Source: a virus. From it: a DNA stretch of 64,000 nt. The notes beneath the pieces are model-generated. The model ran no database searches, was not told the origin of the DNA, and saw only the letters and a list, made by a program, of their open reading frames with translations. Positions 32,091 to 39,452 of the stretch are shown one piece after another. The stretch's first letter is position 1. Each line of letters starts with the position of its first letter. The stretch spans positions 1 through 64,000 of the IMG/VR virus record IMGVR_UViG_3300031673_000026; one strand, given 5' to 3'. Position numbers and translations under genes: made by a program.

Positions 32091-32139
32091 GGCGATTCTT
32101 TCGCTGCTGACGGTTCAATTCCGTCGCAGCCGCCTTTTT
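32091..32139 (+). terminator. Terminator of the structured RNA with T-arm-like tip
   Basis: GGCG (32091), 8-base bulge, GCTGC, one-base bulge, GACGG, loop TTCAATT, CCGTC, GCAGC, CGCC, then five T. The tip GACGG-TTCAATT-CCGTC matches a tRNA T arm exactly (5-pair stem and TTCRANY loop). It can act as an intrinsic terminator and at the same time mimic a T loop. Confidence 0.8.
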
Positions 32140-32162
32140 ATGAAATTTAACGGTAAGATATC

Positions 32163-32459
32163 ATGACTAAAGAACTACTTAGAAAAGCACGGAAAGCACA
32201 CATGTGCTATCGGTGCGAGTTTCCGATTATAAAAGGCAGCAGGTATTACGAGACTGTCGGCAGGTTCCCGTTGTACGATAAGGAAGAAGAGCAAATCGGC
32301 ATTGAGTATTACCGTGAAAAGTGCTGTACTTTTTGTCACGACTTACCATCAGAAAAGCATGAGTGTGAGTGGATAACGGAAATCGATTATCAGGACTACG
32401 GGGCACCCACAGGTTTTGAGTATTGCACGGTATGTTATACGAAAAGGGAAATACAATAA
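32163..32459 (+). CDS. Zinc-ribbon protein
   Basis: A 98-residue protein with 'HMCYRCEFPIIKGSRYYE' , 'KCCTFCHD' and a final 'YCTVCYT'. The first block resembles PARP-type or 'treble' fingers of small phage proteins. It starts just after the terminator of the structured RNA, with a weak GGTAAG site. Confidence 0.58.
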   Translation: MTKELLRKARKAHMCYRCEFPIIKGSRYYETVGRFPLYDKEEEQIGIEYYREKCCTFCHDLPSEKHECEWITEIDYQDYGAPTGFEYCTVCYTKREIQ

Positions 32460-32474
32460 TACAGGAGTAAAATA

Positions 32475-33341
32475 ATGGCAAATAGATTCATCGATACAAG
32501 TACATTTGACTCGCCGTCAATCCGGCGATTACCAACAAAATTTAAATTATTTTGGTTTTACCTCATATCCACGTGCGATCATGCCGGGATATGGTCCGTT
32601 GATTATGAAATTGCCAGCATTCTTTGCGGTGGAAAAATAACAGAAAAAGACGCAAAGGAAAAAATGCATGGCAAATTCATTGAGATCGATAATGGGAAGC
32701 GTTGGTTTTTACCTGGATTTATTTTATTCCAGTACAAAACTTTCAGTTTAAAGCCCAGCATCGCCCCCCACTTATCAACAATAAATATCTTATCCCGTTA
32801 TGGCTTATGGGATGAGGATTCTCTAACTGTTAGGCAGGGGTTAGTTAACGGTTACCCTACCGTTACGGTAAGGGATAAGGATAAAGATAAAGATAAAGAT
32901 AAAGATAAAGATAAAGATAAGAACTATTCTCAAGAAGTAAAAGAAGTTGTAAGTTATTATTTTTCCACTCTGGATGCCGGGCAGCGGGAAAGATTCGAGA
33001 AAAATAGGGATAAATACCACGATGAAGCTGCAAAATTAATAAAAAATGGATTCACCGCCATTGCTATCAAGGCCGCCGTCCGGTTTGCCCGCGAGGATGT
33101 TTTCTGGAGGCCTAATTTCTTAAGCTTTTCTAAGCTAATGGCCAAAAATAAAGACGGGGTATTGTATATCGATGTTTTCCTGGAAAAGGCTAACTGTGAG
33201 ACCAAGACCCCAGGGACAAACAAAGTTACTCCAGGGCTAAGCCAAGCGGAAATCGACTATAATTACGGGCCGGAATACATCGAAGGGATGAACTACCAGC
33301 AATTCAAAATAATGAAGGAAAAGGAGGGGGGGGTAAAATAA
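32475..33341 (+). CDS. Replication initiator, O-like
   Basis: A 288-residue protein. The N-terminal ~110 residues ('RFIDTSTFDSPSIRRLPTKF' start, 'FWFYLISTCDHAGIW') form the winged-helix domain found in phage replication proteins of the lambda O / DnaD-like group. Residues 134-149 are eight Asp-Lys pairs from a DNA hexamer repeat. The C-terminal part is helical and probably contacts the helicase loader. The AAA+ loader follows five genes later. Confidence 0.72.
   Translation: MANRFIDTSTFDSPSIRRLPTKFKLFWFYLISTCDHAGIWSVDYEIASILCGGKITEKDAKEKMHGKFIEIDNGKRWFLPGFILFQYKTFSLKPSIAPHLSTINILSRYGLWDEDSLTVRQGLVNGYPTVTVRDKDKDKDKDKDKDKDKNYSQEVKEVVSYYFSTLDAGQRERFEKNRDKYHDEAAKLIKNGFTAIAIKAAVRFAREDVFWRPNFLSFSKLMAKNKDGVLYIDVFLEKANCETKTPGTNKVTPGLSQAEIDYNYGPEYIEGMNYQQFKIMKEKEGGVK
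32874..32921 (+). repeat. Eight tandem GATAAR hexamers inside the initiator gene
   Basis: Eight head-to-tail six-base units (GATAAG, six GATAAA, GATAAG) coding for Asp-Lys repeats. The tract is very AT-rich and, like lambda's iterons within O, lies inside the initiator gene, so it could be part of the replication origin. Copy number could change by slippage without breaking the frame. Confidence 0.9.
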
Positions 33342-33568
33342 TGGCAAAACTAAAAAAATGGCAAACCCAAAGGGCGCTATCGGCACTCCTCATGGATATA
33401 GAAAAAGATTTGCGGGAAGCGATCTGTGACTGCAATAAGTACCGGAACTATTGGGGGTCAATGTACCCGGAGGGCGATAAGGAAAAATATGACCAGGCAA
33501 TGAATCATCTACTGTACGAGGCGGAAACTATCGTCAGTCAAATAGAGAGAACGTTGGGTAAGGTATAG
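33341..33568 (+). CDS. Small helical protein
   Basis: A 75-residue protein that starts on the last base of the initiator's stop. 'EKDLREAICDCNKYRNYW' then further helix. Function unknown; next to replication genes. Confidence 0.55.
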   Translation: MAKLKKWQTQRALSALLMDIEKDLREAICDCNKYRNYWGSMYPEGDKEKYDQAMNHLLYEAETIVSQIERTLGKV

Positions 33569-33594
33569 GGCGATGAAGGAAAAAGGAGAAAACA

Positions 33595-33867
33595 ATGTGT
33601 CATGAATGTGAAAACTGCGGCAACTGCGTCAGTAGGGATGGTGATACTTGTGGGGTGCTCGGAATTAAGATTGGGGCTAATAGGCGGGACTATGATAGTG
33701 GCTATGAACGTTACGAATACAGTGTTAAATGTAATCTGTATGAGCATGATGGCGGAATACGACCTTTAGTTTGCCCGGAAGCGTGGAAAAGCGCGCAAGG
33801 CTATATTGACGAACTATTAGATGAGGTAATAGGCGAAATGGAAGGAGGAAGCCATGAAAGCAAGTGA
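33595..33867 (+). CDS. Cys-rich protein
   Basis: A 90-residue protein opening with 'MCHECENCGNCVSRDGDTC', six Cys in 19 residues, then 'KCNLYEHDGG' and 'LVCPEAW'. The C-x-LY element recalls the CxLY family of 8839, 39237 and 39449. Likely binds zinc or an iron-sulfur cluster. Confidence 0.58.
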   Translation: MCHECENCGNCVSRDGDTCGVLGIKIGANRRDYDSGYERYEYSVKCNLYEHDGGIRPLVCPEAWKSAQGYIDELLDEVIGEMEGGSHESK

Positions 33868-34045
33868 TGGGTCTAAATTAATCAAAAGAAGCATATTTAT
33901 ATGCGAAGATTGCTATGAGCTAAAAGGGGAAATGTGCTGTACCCCTGAATGCGTATTCTGCTGGCATCCGATGAGTGAAGCGGCAGAGATTCTTGATATA
34001 CTAAAGATTCGCCCGGTCGTTAATGATGAGAGATTAAGGCTATAG
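33854..34045 (+). CDS. Cys-rich miniprotein
   Basis: A 63-residue protein with 'ICEDCYELKGEMCCTPECVFC', seven Cys within about 20 residues (positions 17-37). Start overlaps the previous gene by 14 bases with GGAGG upstream. Probably metal-binding; role unknown. Confidence 0.55.
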   Translation: MKASDGSKLIKRSIFICEDCYELKGEMCCTPECVFCWHPMSEAAEILDILKIRPVVNDERLRL

Positions 34046-34055
34046 GAGTAAAATA

Positions 34056-34328
34056 ATGGAATTAAAAGAAAAAAGAAGCCATATAGTTGCTATAGATCGC
34101 GGCAACGGTAAGTATTCAGGACTAGAAAAGAGATATCACCCGATACTGTCTGGCCGTGATCGCTGGGTGGATGGGTATGGAGATAATAGAATGTGGGAAA
34201 GCCCGGACATAGCAATTGATGAGATGAAGAAATTGTTAAGGTCCATATTGGTTGACGATACGCTGGCTAATAATAATTTCAGCGGTATCATAAAAGCAAT
34301 AATAAGAAATATTGAAGGGGTCGTATAA
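34056..34328 (+). CDS. Protein of unknown function upstream of helicase loader
   Basis: A 90-residue protein ('HIVAIDRGNGKYSG' start). TAGGAG upstream; its TAA overlaps the loader's ATG. Function unknown. Confidence 0.55.
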   Translation: MELKEKRSHIVAIDRGNGKYSGLEKRYHPILSGRDRWVDGYGDNRMWESPDIAIDEMKKLLRSILVDDTLANNNFSGIIKAIIRNIEGVV

Positions 34329-35020
34329 TGCAAGCCGATAATAGCCCAACAACATGCCGCGACTGCGTGATTGAAGGTTGCTGGATAGTCAATGATGAAG
34401 GTATGGCGCGCCGCTGCGTGCTTTTCCTCGAAAAATTGGCAAAGCGAAAGATCGGGGATATGGTAGGTGCGGCGTCCAATTACGATGTAAAGATACCATC
34501 ATTTTCTGATTTAGAGTACGACATTAACGATATACGGTCGATTGTCGAGGCTGTAAAAAGCTTCCCGGATAGCCAGGGCAACTTCCTTTTTCTCTCCTCC
34601 CCCAATGGTACCGGAAAAACCCATCTTATGTTATCGCTCCTCTACCAGGTACTGGCGGCCGGAGAAACAGCCTACTATATCCGGGCGATAGCACTTAAGG
34701 AATTATGGGTTAAGCAAGCCAGGGGGGGGCTGAGTCAAGAAGACAGCGCAGAGCTTTACGGGTTTATCAGCTCTCAATGGAAATTCATCGATGAGCTTGG
34801 CGGTGAAGATAACCCCAATCACTTCGAGGGAAAATTAACCGAGCTATTAGATCGCCGCTACGATAGGTTTGTAATGGCGTCTAACCTTGACCCGGAAAGA
34901 GGGGTGACGAAATTTTCATACACAGATAATAGGTTATTGTCCAGGCTATCAGGGGCTACAGTTTTGCGGTGGCCTGGGGAGAGTTATCGGAAAATTAAAA
35001 AAAATGGAGGGTTGAAATGA
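34328..35020 (+). CDS. DnaC/IstB-like AAA+ helicase loader
   Basis: A 230-residue ATPase. An N-terminal Cys pair region ('CRDCVIEGCW') precedes the core; Walker A 'SPNGTGKTH' at about 90-98, Walker B-like 'FIDELGGED' near 155, 'VMASNLDP' sensor I and an arginine-finger-type 'DNRLLSRLSG'. DnaC-type proteins load the replicative helicase. No DnaB-like helicase is seen in the window, so it probably recruits the host's. Confidence 0.82.
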   Translation: MQADNSPTTCRDCVIEGCWIVNDEGMARRCVLFLEKLAKRKIGDMVGAASNYDVKIPSFSDLEYDINDIRSIVEAVKSFPDSQGNFLFLSSPNGTGKTHLMLSLLYQVLAAGETAYYIRAIALKELWVKQARGGLSQEDSAELYGFISSQWKFIDELGGEDNPNHFEGKLTELLDRRYDRFVMASNLDPERGVTKFSYTDNRLLSRLSGATVLRWPGESYRKIKKNGGLK

Positions 35021-35337
35021 AACCTATAAAGCGCGGACAAGTAGTAACCGTAAAAAGTATATGTGAAGACACGTACCGTTACGCACTTGAATGCTATAGC
35101 GTCGCCAGGCAATTTGAATATATTACGGATGATATGTACCGGTTGTCTGATGGGATTTATGGCAATAATGGAATCGTCGTAAATGTTGCACCTGGTAGAT
35201 TCGAGGTAATGTTAGAAAAGAAAACTTCCGATTTGAAAGATGATTTTAGGAAGCTTCGGATAGACGGAAGGTTGACAATATTTCAGCGTGGCGGTCACTG
35301 GTGGACGGGTGATCAATTTGAGTTACTGGAGGACTAA
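35017..35337 (+). CDS. Protein of unknown function
   Basis: A 106-residue protein coupled to the loader gene by a 4-base overlap. 'MKPIKRGQVVTVKSI' suggests a small beta barrel, and the end ('RGGHWWTGDQFELLED') is Trp-rich. Function unknown. Confidence 0.55.
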   Translation: MKPIKRGQVVTVKSICEDTYRYALECYSVARQFEYITDDMYRLSDGIYGNNGIVVNVAPGRFEVMLEKKTSDLKDDFRKLRIDGRLTIFQRGGHWWTGDQFELLED

Positions 35338-35338
35338 G

Positions 35339-35554
35339 ATGAAATACGTGTATGATTATTTTGTTGGTAGCGTTGCCGAATTGGGCAGTATGATAACCGA
35401 AGGTGCGAAAGGCGGATGGGAGCCCGACGGGCCAATGGTTGCCTATAGATGGAAAAAACGCGAGTATGATGTCCAGGTAATTAATTTCGTGCAGAGAATA
35501 AGGATGGAAGCTATGGCAGACCCATTTCCGGGTGGCAGTGGTAAGGAGGAATAA
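35339..35554 (+). CDS. Small protein of unknown function
   Basis: A 71-residue protein; ATG at 35339 one base after the previous stop, GGAGG upstream. The C-terminus has 'DPFPGGSGKEE'. Function unknown. Confidence 0.5.
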   Translation: MKYVYDYFVGSVAELGSMITEGAKGGWEPDGPMVAYRWKKREYDVQVINFVQRIRMEAMADPFPGGSGKEE

Positions 35555-35555
35555 G

Positions 35556-35741
35556 ATGGGTGACCAGAAAGATTATACAGCAATTAACGAAGGGAATTAC
35601 TACACGGTGGGCGAAGACCGAAACCCCCGAACAAATAAAAGGTACGAGTGCGAAAAATGTGGACACGATACGATAAGGCGCGGGCTAAAGACATGCCCGG
35701 AATGCGGAAGAAAGATTATATGGGTCCGCAAGGAGAACTAA
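35556..35741 (+). CDS. Zinc-ribbon miniprotein
   Basis: A 61-residue protein: basic/aromatic N-terminus, then 'CEKCGHDTIRRGLKTCPECG', a classic rubredoxin-like zinc ribbon. AAGGAGG upstream. Confidence 0.62.
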   Translation: MGDQKDYTAINEGNYYTVGEDRNPRTNKRYECEKCGHDTIRRGLKTCPECGRKIIWVRKEN

Positions 35742-35742
35742 A

Positions 35743-35958
35743 ATGAGCGAAGCTTTTTCGGTAAGAATTAAGCATAACGGCAAGTGGTCAAGTTGGTCCA
35801 CGCCGGAAGTGGAAGAGGTAGAGTTTGTGTCTGGAGGATTGGGTGTGCTGAATATTAAGCTCGGCCAGAACGGAGAACAAAAATGTTTCGATGTAACGAT
35901 GGCTGAAGGCGAGATGTTAATCGAAGCCGCCTATGATAGTAAAATAAAAATATCGTGA
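35743..35958 (+). CDS. Small beta-rich protein
   Basis: A 71-residue protein ('FSVRIKHNGKWSSWSTPEVE'), with strand-turn-strand composition. ATG follows the preceding stop closely, with AAGGAG upstream. Function unknown. Confidence 0.52.
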   Translation: MSEAFSVRIKHNGKWSSWSTPEVEEVEFVSGGLGVLNIKLGQNGEQKCFDVTMAEGEMLIEAAYDSKIKIS

Positions 35959-35967
35959 GGAGGAAAT

Positions 35968-36462
35968 ATGATTAGAGAAATCAAAAATTTCGACTTGACC
36001 GCCGAACTCGTTATTAACGGATTTATCGATACGGACCCGGTTGACCGTAACATTGTTATGTCAATTCATCCGAAATACGCGGATGCTATTTTATCCGGCA
36101 GGAAGAAAGTGGAATTAAGAAGGGTTTTTCTGGCAACCGGGGTGAAACATGCATATATCTATGCGACGGAACCGGTTGGATTGGTTATTGGCAAATTTAC
36201 AATAGTGAATGCGGTATCATATATACCGGAGACATATGGTATGCTATGGCATTACTGCCGTATGGGAATCGCGATAGAAAAAACGGAATATGATCTGTAT
36301 GTAAGCGGAGCGAACATGATAAGGGCTATCAGTATTGCAAGCCCCATCCGCTGCACACCGTTCCCGATTGGAAGATTCCTTGGAGCTGACGGAAAGCCGA
36401 TAAGGACGCCGCCGAAAAATTACCGGTATGTTACCGGGTATAGGAGGACTGATAATGTATAA
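35968..36462 (+). CDS. ASCH-domain protein
   Basis: A 164-residue protein. 'VMSIHPKYADAILSGRKKVELRR' region (about residues 29-51) is the ASCH signature: the S-I-x-P-x-Y-----I--G-K---E-R pattern that forms the putative RNA- or base-binding groove. 'AYIYATEPVGLVIGKF' completes the barrel. ASCH proteins act in RNA metabolism or modified-nucleotide handling. GAGGAGG upstream. Confidence 0.78.
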   Translation: MIREIKNFDLTAELVINGFIDTDPVDRNIVMSIHPKYADAILSGRKKVELRRVFLATGVKHAYIYATEPVGLVIGKFTIVNAVSYIPETYGMLWHYCRMGIAIEKTEYDLYVSGANMIRAISIASPIRCTPFPIGRFLGADGKPIRTPPKNYRYVTGYRRTDNV

Positions 36463-36856
36463 GCCAAGACAGGGATGCAAGAGGTTGTATCGGTATTGGG
36501 ATACCGATGCAAACGAAATGTATTATAAGGGTGATTTTGATGGAAGCATTGGTAGACTTATATGCGCGGCGGAAACATTTCCGAAATCAATTACCCTGAT
36601 GGAGGGTGTTGAGGTAAGCGGGCGCAACGTCTATTGTGGAGACATACTGGTCGACTGCAACCAGGGCGGGATATACGTTTGCGAACAAAATGAGTTCGGG
36701 GAATTGTCGCTCGGACTATGCCTGCCGGTTGGCTTACAATATATTATGACCAGCACACTAATTAGCAAGTTTTGTTTTACCAGCGTTTATATCGCCGGCA
36801 ATATTTATCAGAACCCGGAGCTTTTGGAAACAGGAGGTGAAAAATGTACAAGCTAA
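36455..36856 (+). CDS. YopX-like protein 1
   Basis: A 133-residue protein. 'YRYWDTDANEMYY' start, 'LMEGVEVSGRNVYCGDILVD' and the ending 'GNIYQNPELLE' are the YopX family landmarks (F/Y-R-W-D..., LMQ.TG..D--G--IY-GDI, GNI-ENPEL). YopX is common in phages; function unknown. ATG at 36455 with TAGGAGG; paralogue of the next gene. Confidence 0.75.
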   Translation: MYKPRQGCKRLYRYWDTDANEMYYKGDFDGSIGRLICAAETFPKSITLMEGVEVSGRNVYCGDILVDCNQGGIYVCEQNEFGELSLGLCLPVGLQYIMTSTLISKFCFTSVYIAGNIYQNPELLETGGEKCTS

Positions 36857-37242
36857 AGAAAGGGTGCAAGAGGTTGTACCGTTGCTATGACACCGAGATA
36901 GAAAGCATGCAGTATACTCACGATTATTATAGTGCTGGCGTAATGATGGATAACTGTGAATTCTATGACCATATATTCCTAATGGAGGGCATCGAAATTG
37001 GCAAGCTCAAGTTATATGAGGGCGATATTTTTAGGAACATCCCGGGCAGTGGAGACGCAAAAGCATATGATTATTCATTGTGGGTGTTAAGTCAAGATAA
37101 ATTTGGAAGGTTCACCTTTAGCCCGATTAGAGAGGATTGTGCTCAGTTGGGGTATTTCAATTTGACCGATTTTAAGAAATTCAAAAAAGTCGGCAATGTT
37201 TTCGAGAATCCCGAACTGCTGCAAGGTGGGGGCAAATCATGA
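36844..37242 (+). CDS. YopX-like protein 2
   Basis: A 132-residue tandem paralogue of 36455-36856: 'KKGCKRLYRCYDTEIESMQY', 'LMEGIEIGKLKLYEGDIF', 'GNVFENPELLQ'. Overlaps its paralogue by 13 bases. Two adjacent copies suggest recent duplication or use as a pair. Confidence 0.75.
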   Translation: MYKLKKGCKRLYRCYDTEIESMQYTHDYYSAGVMMDNCEFYDHIFLMEGIEIGKLKLYEGDIFRNIPGSGDAKAYDYSLWVLSQDKFGRFTFSPIREDCAQLGYFNLTDFKKFKKVGNVFENPELLQGGGKS

Positions 37243-37472
37243 AATGCAAGAACTGTGGAGGCACGGAGATTGTCGAGAGGCTTGACATTAATGGTTACCA
37301 ATGCCTTACATGTGGTAGAGCCTGGCAGGTAATATTCCCAACGTTTGACGCGGCCCGGGGCGATAGCGAGCACTTTTGCCCGGAGTGCCAGAAAGACATA
37401 GAAATGGTGTCAACCCCTGCGGGCTGGGAATGCACGGGGTGCTATCGGCTATGGGAAGACGGGAAATTTTAA
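37239..37472 (+). CDS. Double zinc-ribbon protein
   Basis: A 77-residue protein with two ribbons: 'CKNCGG' / 'CLTCGR' and 'CPECQK' / 'CTGCYR'. Arranged like small transposon or transcription-factor ribbons. 4-base overlap with YopX-like 2. Confidence 0.62.
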   Translation: MKCKNCGGTEIVERLDINGYQCLTCGRAWQVIFPTFDAARGDSEHFCPECQKDIEMVSTPAGWECTGCYRLWEDGKF

Positions 37473-37487
37473 AGAAAAGGAGGAAAT

Positions 37488-37640
37488 ATGATTTATGAAT
37501 ACAACGGATGCACGGTTGTGTATAATTCCACTGAAAGGGAGGATGTCAGGGCGTTGCAGTCAATGACCTATCTCTTGAAAGGAATACTGGAGGTAACAAA
37601 AGATGAAAGAATTGACAAAATTACAGCAAGAAATAATTGA
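37488..37640 (+). CDS. 50-residue protein
   Basis: ATG at 37488 with AAGGAGG upstream. It reads 38 bases into the next gene, and the frame carries that gene's ribosome binding site. 'REDVRALQSMTYLLKGILEV' is helical. Function unknown. Confidence 0.5.
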   Translation: MIYEYNGCTVVYNSTEREDVRALQSMTYLLKGILEVTKDERIDKITARNN

Positions 37641-37803
37641 GACCGTAAGGGCTGCCGGGAGCATTAGAAAGCGGGAGCTAACGGTGGGCGGACAATGCGT
37701 TGACCGGTTCCTCATGTCACTTAGCCGGTTGGTAAGGGCCGGCCACATCGAGGAGGTGAACACTTACGAAGGTGTGGTCTTGACAATTGGAGATGGAAAA
37801 TGA
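37603..37803 (+). CDS. Winged-helix-like small protein
   Basis: A 66-residue protein: 'QQEIIETVRAAGSIRKREL' and 'VDRFLMSLSRLVRAGHIEEV' form a helix-turn-helix with wing ('TYEGVVLTIGDGK'), a phage-size DNA-binding domain. Could regulate transcription of this operon. Confidence 0.6.
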   Translation: MKELTKLQQEIIETVRAAGSIRKRELTVGGQCVDRFLMSLSRLVRAGHIEEVNTYEGVVLTIGDGK

Positions 37804-38069
37804 AAAGAACATTAAATGTTGAAGTCGAGCGATATCCGCCGGGGCTAAGGGGTATCGTAGAAGCTATGGGCGACATGAATGCATATAAGGCGATTTACGT
37901 GTTGGTCTATGCCTTTTTAGGAATCCCATTCCTTTCTGTTATATCCGTTGCATGCGACAGGGAAATATATGTGATAGTCGCTTCCTGGTATCAGGGCGGG
38001 TCCTTATGTTTCGCCTATTATTGTTGGCAGGCGATAAGGTATTTTCACCGGGCTGGAGCGGAAAAATGA
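37800..38069 (+). CDS. Small membrane protein
   Basis: An 89-residue protein with two hydrophobic segments (about 32-48 and 55-75). Coupled by overlaps on both sides. Function unknown. Confidence 0.55.
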   Translation: MKRTLNVEVERYPPGLRGIVEAMGDMNAYKAIYVLVYAFLGIPFLSVISVACDREIYVIVASWYQGGSLCFAYYCWQAIRYFHRAGAEK

Positions 38070-38449
38070 AAAAAGGCAATAATCCAGAGCAAATTCTAAG
38101 ATATATGGCGCTTAAGGAAGTATGTATCGTAATCAACGCAAGTGATGTTGAAGAAGAAATGACCACGAAAGATTTTCTTAGCGACATTGAGGATCATTGC
38201 TATGAGTCCGATCTGCTGGCGCCATCCCTGGATCATGTGGAGTGCGTTGAATTATTCGACAATGATGGCAATTGGCTGGAGAATCTTAAGTGTTGTCCTA
38301 ATTGTGGGGCGCAAAGTCTGCACGTTTCCCTGTCATACCTTAGTATCGCAAGGGGGTCAGTCGCAGTGGAGATAGAGTGTCCTAATGGTAGTTGTCGAAA
38401 GAAATGGAAGGCAGAGCTCTTACCAGGTGAATTCGAGGTGGTGAAATGA
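38066..38449 (+). CDS. Zinc-ribbon protein
   Basis: A 127-residue protein: acidic helical N-terminal half, then 'CCPNCGAQ' and 'ECPNGSCRKKW', a four-Cys ribbon. ATG at 38066 overlaps the upstream stop. Confidence 0.58.
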   Translation: MKKGNNPEQILRYMALKEVCIVINASDVEEEMTTKDFLSDIEDHCYESDLLAPSLDHVECVELFDNDGNWLENLKCCPNCGAQSLHVSLSYLSIARGSVAVEIECPNGSCRKKWKAELLPGEFEVVK

Positions 38450-38640
38450 GATACACAAATTACATTACAGAGATACGTGGAAGCTCTAATTGTGTTTGCG
38501 GGCGAAGTTATTTCGAGGTGCGAGTCGAACTTACTGGCACCCGCAAAAAACACTTAGGTGTGGACGGGGTTGAATTGTCCGTAAGGTGCCCCGGCTGCAA
38601 TAGGGAACGGAGAGCTATAATCGAGATTGGAAAAATATAA
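38446..38640 (+). CDS. Zinc-ribbon miniprotein
   Basis: A 64-residue protein: 'NCVCGRSYF' and later 'RCPGCNRERRA', a C-x-C ... C-x2-C ribbon. Overlaps the previous gene by 4 bases. Confidence 0.57.
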   Translation: MRYTNYITEIRGSSNCVCGRSYFEVRVELTGTRKKHLGVDGVELSVRCPGCNRERRAIIEIGKI

Positions 38641-38649
38641 GGTGACAAA

Positions 38650-39240
38650 ATGAAATATAGCAGGAAGGATTACAAAAAACTGGCAAAAAAACCAAAGCCA
38701 CCAAAGCACCGAAACGTGAAGGTTCATGCGTGCCCGGTGTGCTGGACGGAGTTAACGCCGGACAGTATGAGGTGCCGTTACGGGCATAGATTTGTTGGAA
38801 AAGAAATAAAGATTTTTGATTCCAGGGCCGAGCATGCTTACGGGCTTACACTTAAGAATCTAAGGAGGATTTCCGGCCTACAGCATCACAAAAAGTGGGT
38901 GGTTAGGCCGGCGGAATACCTTAACATGCATCCGCCGATTACATTGGGCTCGCTTACGTTTCGTTCGGCCAGCTATATTACCAAGCAGAAACACAAAAAG
39001 ATAGCCCCGGCGCAAACCTACGAGGCTGACTATAGTTATCGCGATGCAACGGGCCGTGAAGTAGTAATTGACGTTAAGGGCCTTGATAGAAAGACCGGGA
39101 TGCCGCGGCTAATAGGCACTGGATTTAAGAAGAAATGCAGGCGGATGAAATTGATCTATAGTATAGATGTCCAGGTCTACGCCGGTGGCATGCTGTGGCA
39201 ATGGGATGAGAAGTTTAGGAAATTGGAGGTGAAAAAGTGA
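38650..39240 (+). CDS. DUF1064-like nuclease with zinc-ribbon insertion
   Basis: A 196-residue protein. After a basic tail and a ribbon ('HACPVCWTEL' with 'CRYGH') comes 'FDSRAEHAYGLTLKNL', the E-containing helix of DUF1064, then 'YEADYSYRDATGREVVIDVKG' (Asp-x-Lys motif at about 140-150). Together these give a PD-(D/E)XK active site (Glu, Asp, Asp/Lys). DUF1064 proteins are phage endonucleases thought to replace Holliday-junction resolvases. Fits the recombination genes upstream. Confidence 0.7.
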   Translation: MKYSRKDYKKLAKKPKPPKHRNVKVHACPVCWTELTPDSMRCRYGHRFVGKEIKIFDSRAEHAYGLTLKNLRRISGLQHHKKWVVRPAEYLNMHPPITLGSLTFRSASYITKQKHKKIAPAQTYEADYSYRDATGREVVIDVKGLDRKTGMPRLIGTGFKKKCRRMKLIYSIDVQVYAGGMLWQWDEKFRKLEVKK

Positions 39241-39452
39241 AAGGTATATCAAGAGATGTCATGGCAGAAATCGAGATATCCGAAAATGAGGAATACTGTG
39301 GAGCGGGATGCGGGTTCCTGCGTAATATAGTCGGCGGTCCGGCCTGGGAGTGCGTGTTGTATAACAGGATACTCACTGTTAGCTGCATAAGGGGCCATAA
39401 GATCGACAGGTGTTTGGCGTGCGTGGTTAATTTCGAGGGGGCAGCAAAATGA
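39237..39452 (+). CDS. CxLY-family Cys-rich protein
   Basis: A 71-residue protein: 'YCGAGCGFL', 'CVLYNRIL', 'RCLACVVNFEG'. Same Cys order as 8839-9129 and the N-terminal half of the next gene. GTG start overlaps the nuclease stop. Confidence 0.58.
   Translation: MKGISRDVMAEIEISENEEYCGAGCGFLRNIVGGPAWECVLYNRILTVSCIRGHKIDRCLACVVNFEGAAK

Larger units (their letters stand above)
31434..32139 (+). ncRNA. Large structured non-coding RNA candidate (~706 nt)
   Basis: The longest non-coding stretch of the window has its own promoter and terminator and dense base-pairing. Hairpins seen: 31559-31576 (7 pairs, TTAT loop), 31601-31615, 31706-31719 (TGTCC/GGACA), 31720-31736, 31757-31779 (9 pairs), 31855-31877 (8 pairs), 31939-31957 (CCGGGG/CCCCGG), and the terminal hairpin. 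Helix 31553-31558/31617-31622 closes a multibranch loop. A 13-base repeat occurs at 31530 and 31638, and a self-complementary CTCCCGGGAG at 31675. Size, phage setting and ornate folding recall the GOLLD and ROOL RNA classes, which form multimeric cages; membership is not shown. A group I intron is unlikely because both flanking genes are complete. Confidence 0.75.

Noticed and set aside
31734-32134. tmRNA
   Set aside because: The T arm and a 7-base acceptor pairing exist, but there is no tmRNA-like 5' start, no CCA, no evident tag frame, and the would-be 5' acceptor strand is better used in a local hairpin.
31399-32139. Group I intron
   Set aside because: Both flanking genes are complete, no split gene is seen, and the region has its own promoter and terminator. 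P3/P7-type core elements were not found by eye.
31528-32166. A 212-codon frame through the structured RNA
   Set aside because: It starts inside helix B, lacks a good ribosome binding site, runs into the next gene, and its Arg/Leu/Ser-rich product looks like translated hairpins. The promoter, terminator and dense pairing fit RNA better.
32874-32921. CRISPR-like array
   Set aside because: Units are six bases with no spacers; it is a simple repeat inside a coding gene.
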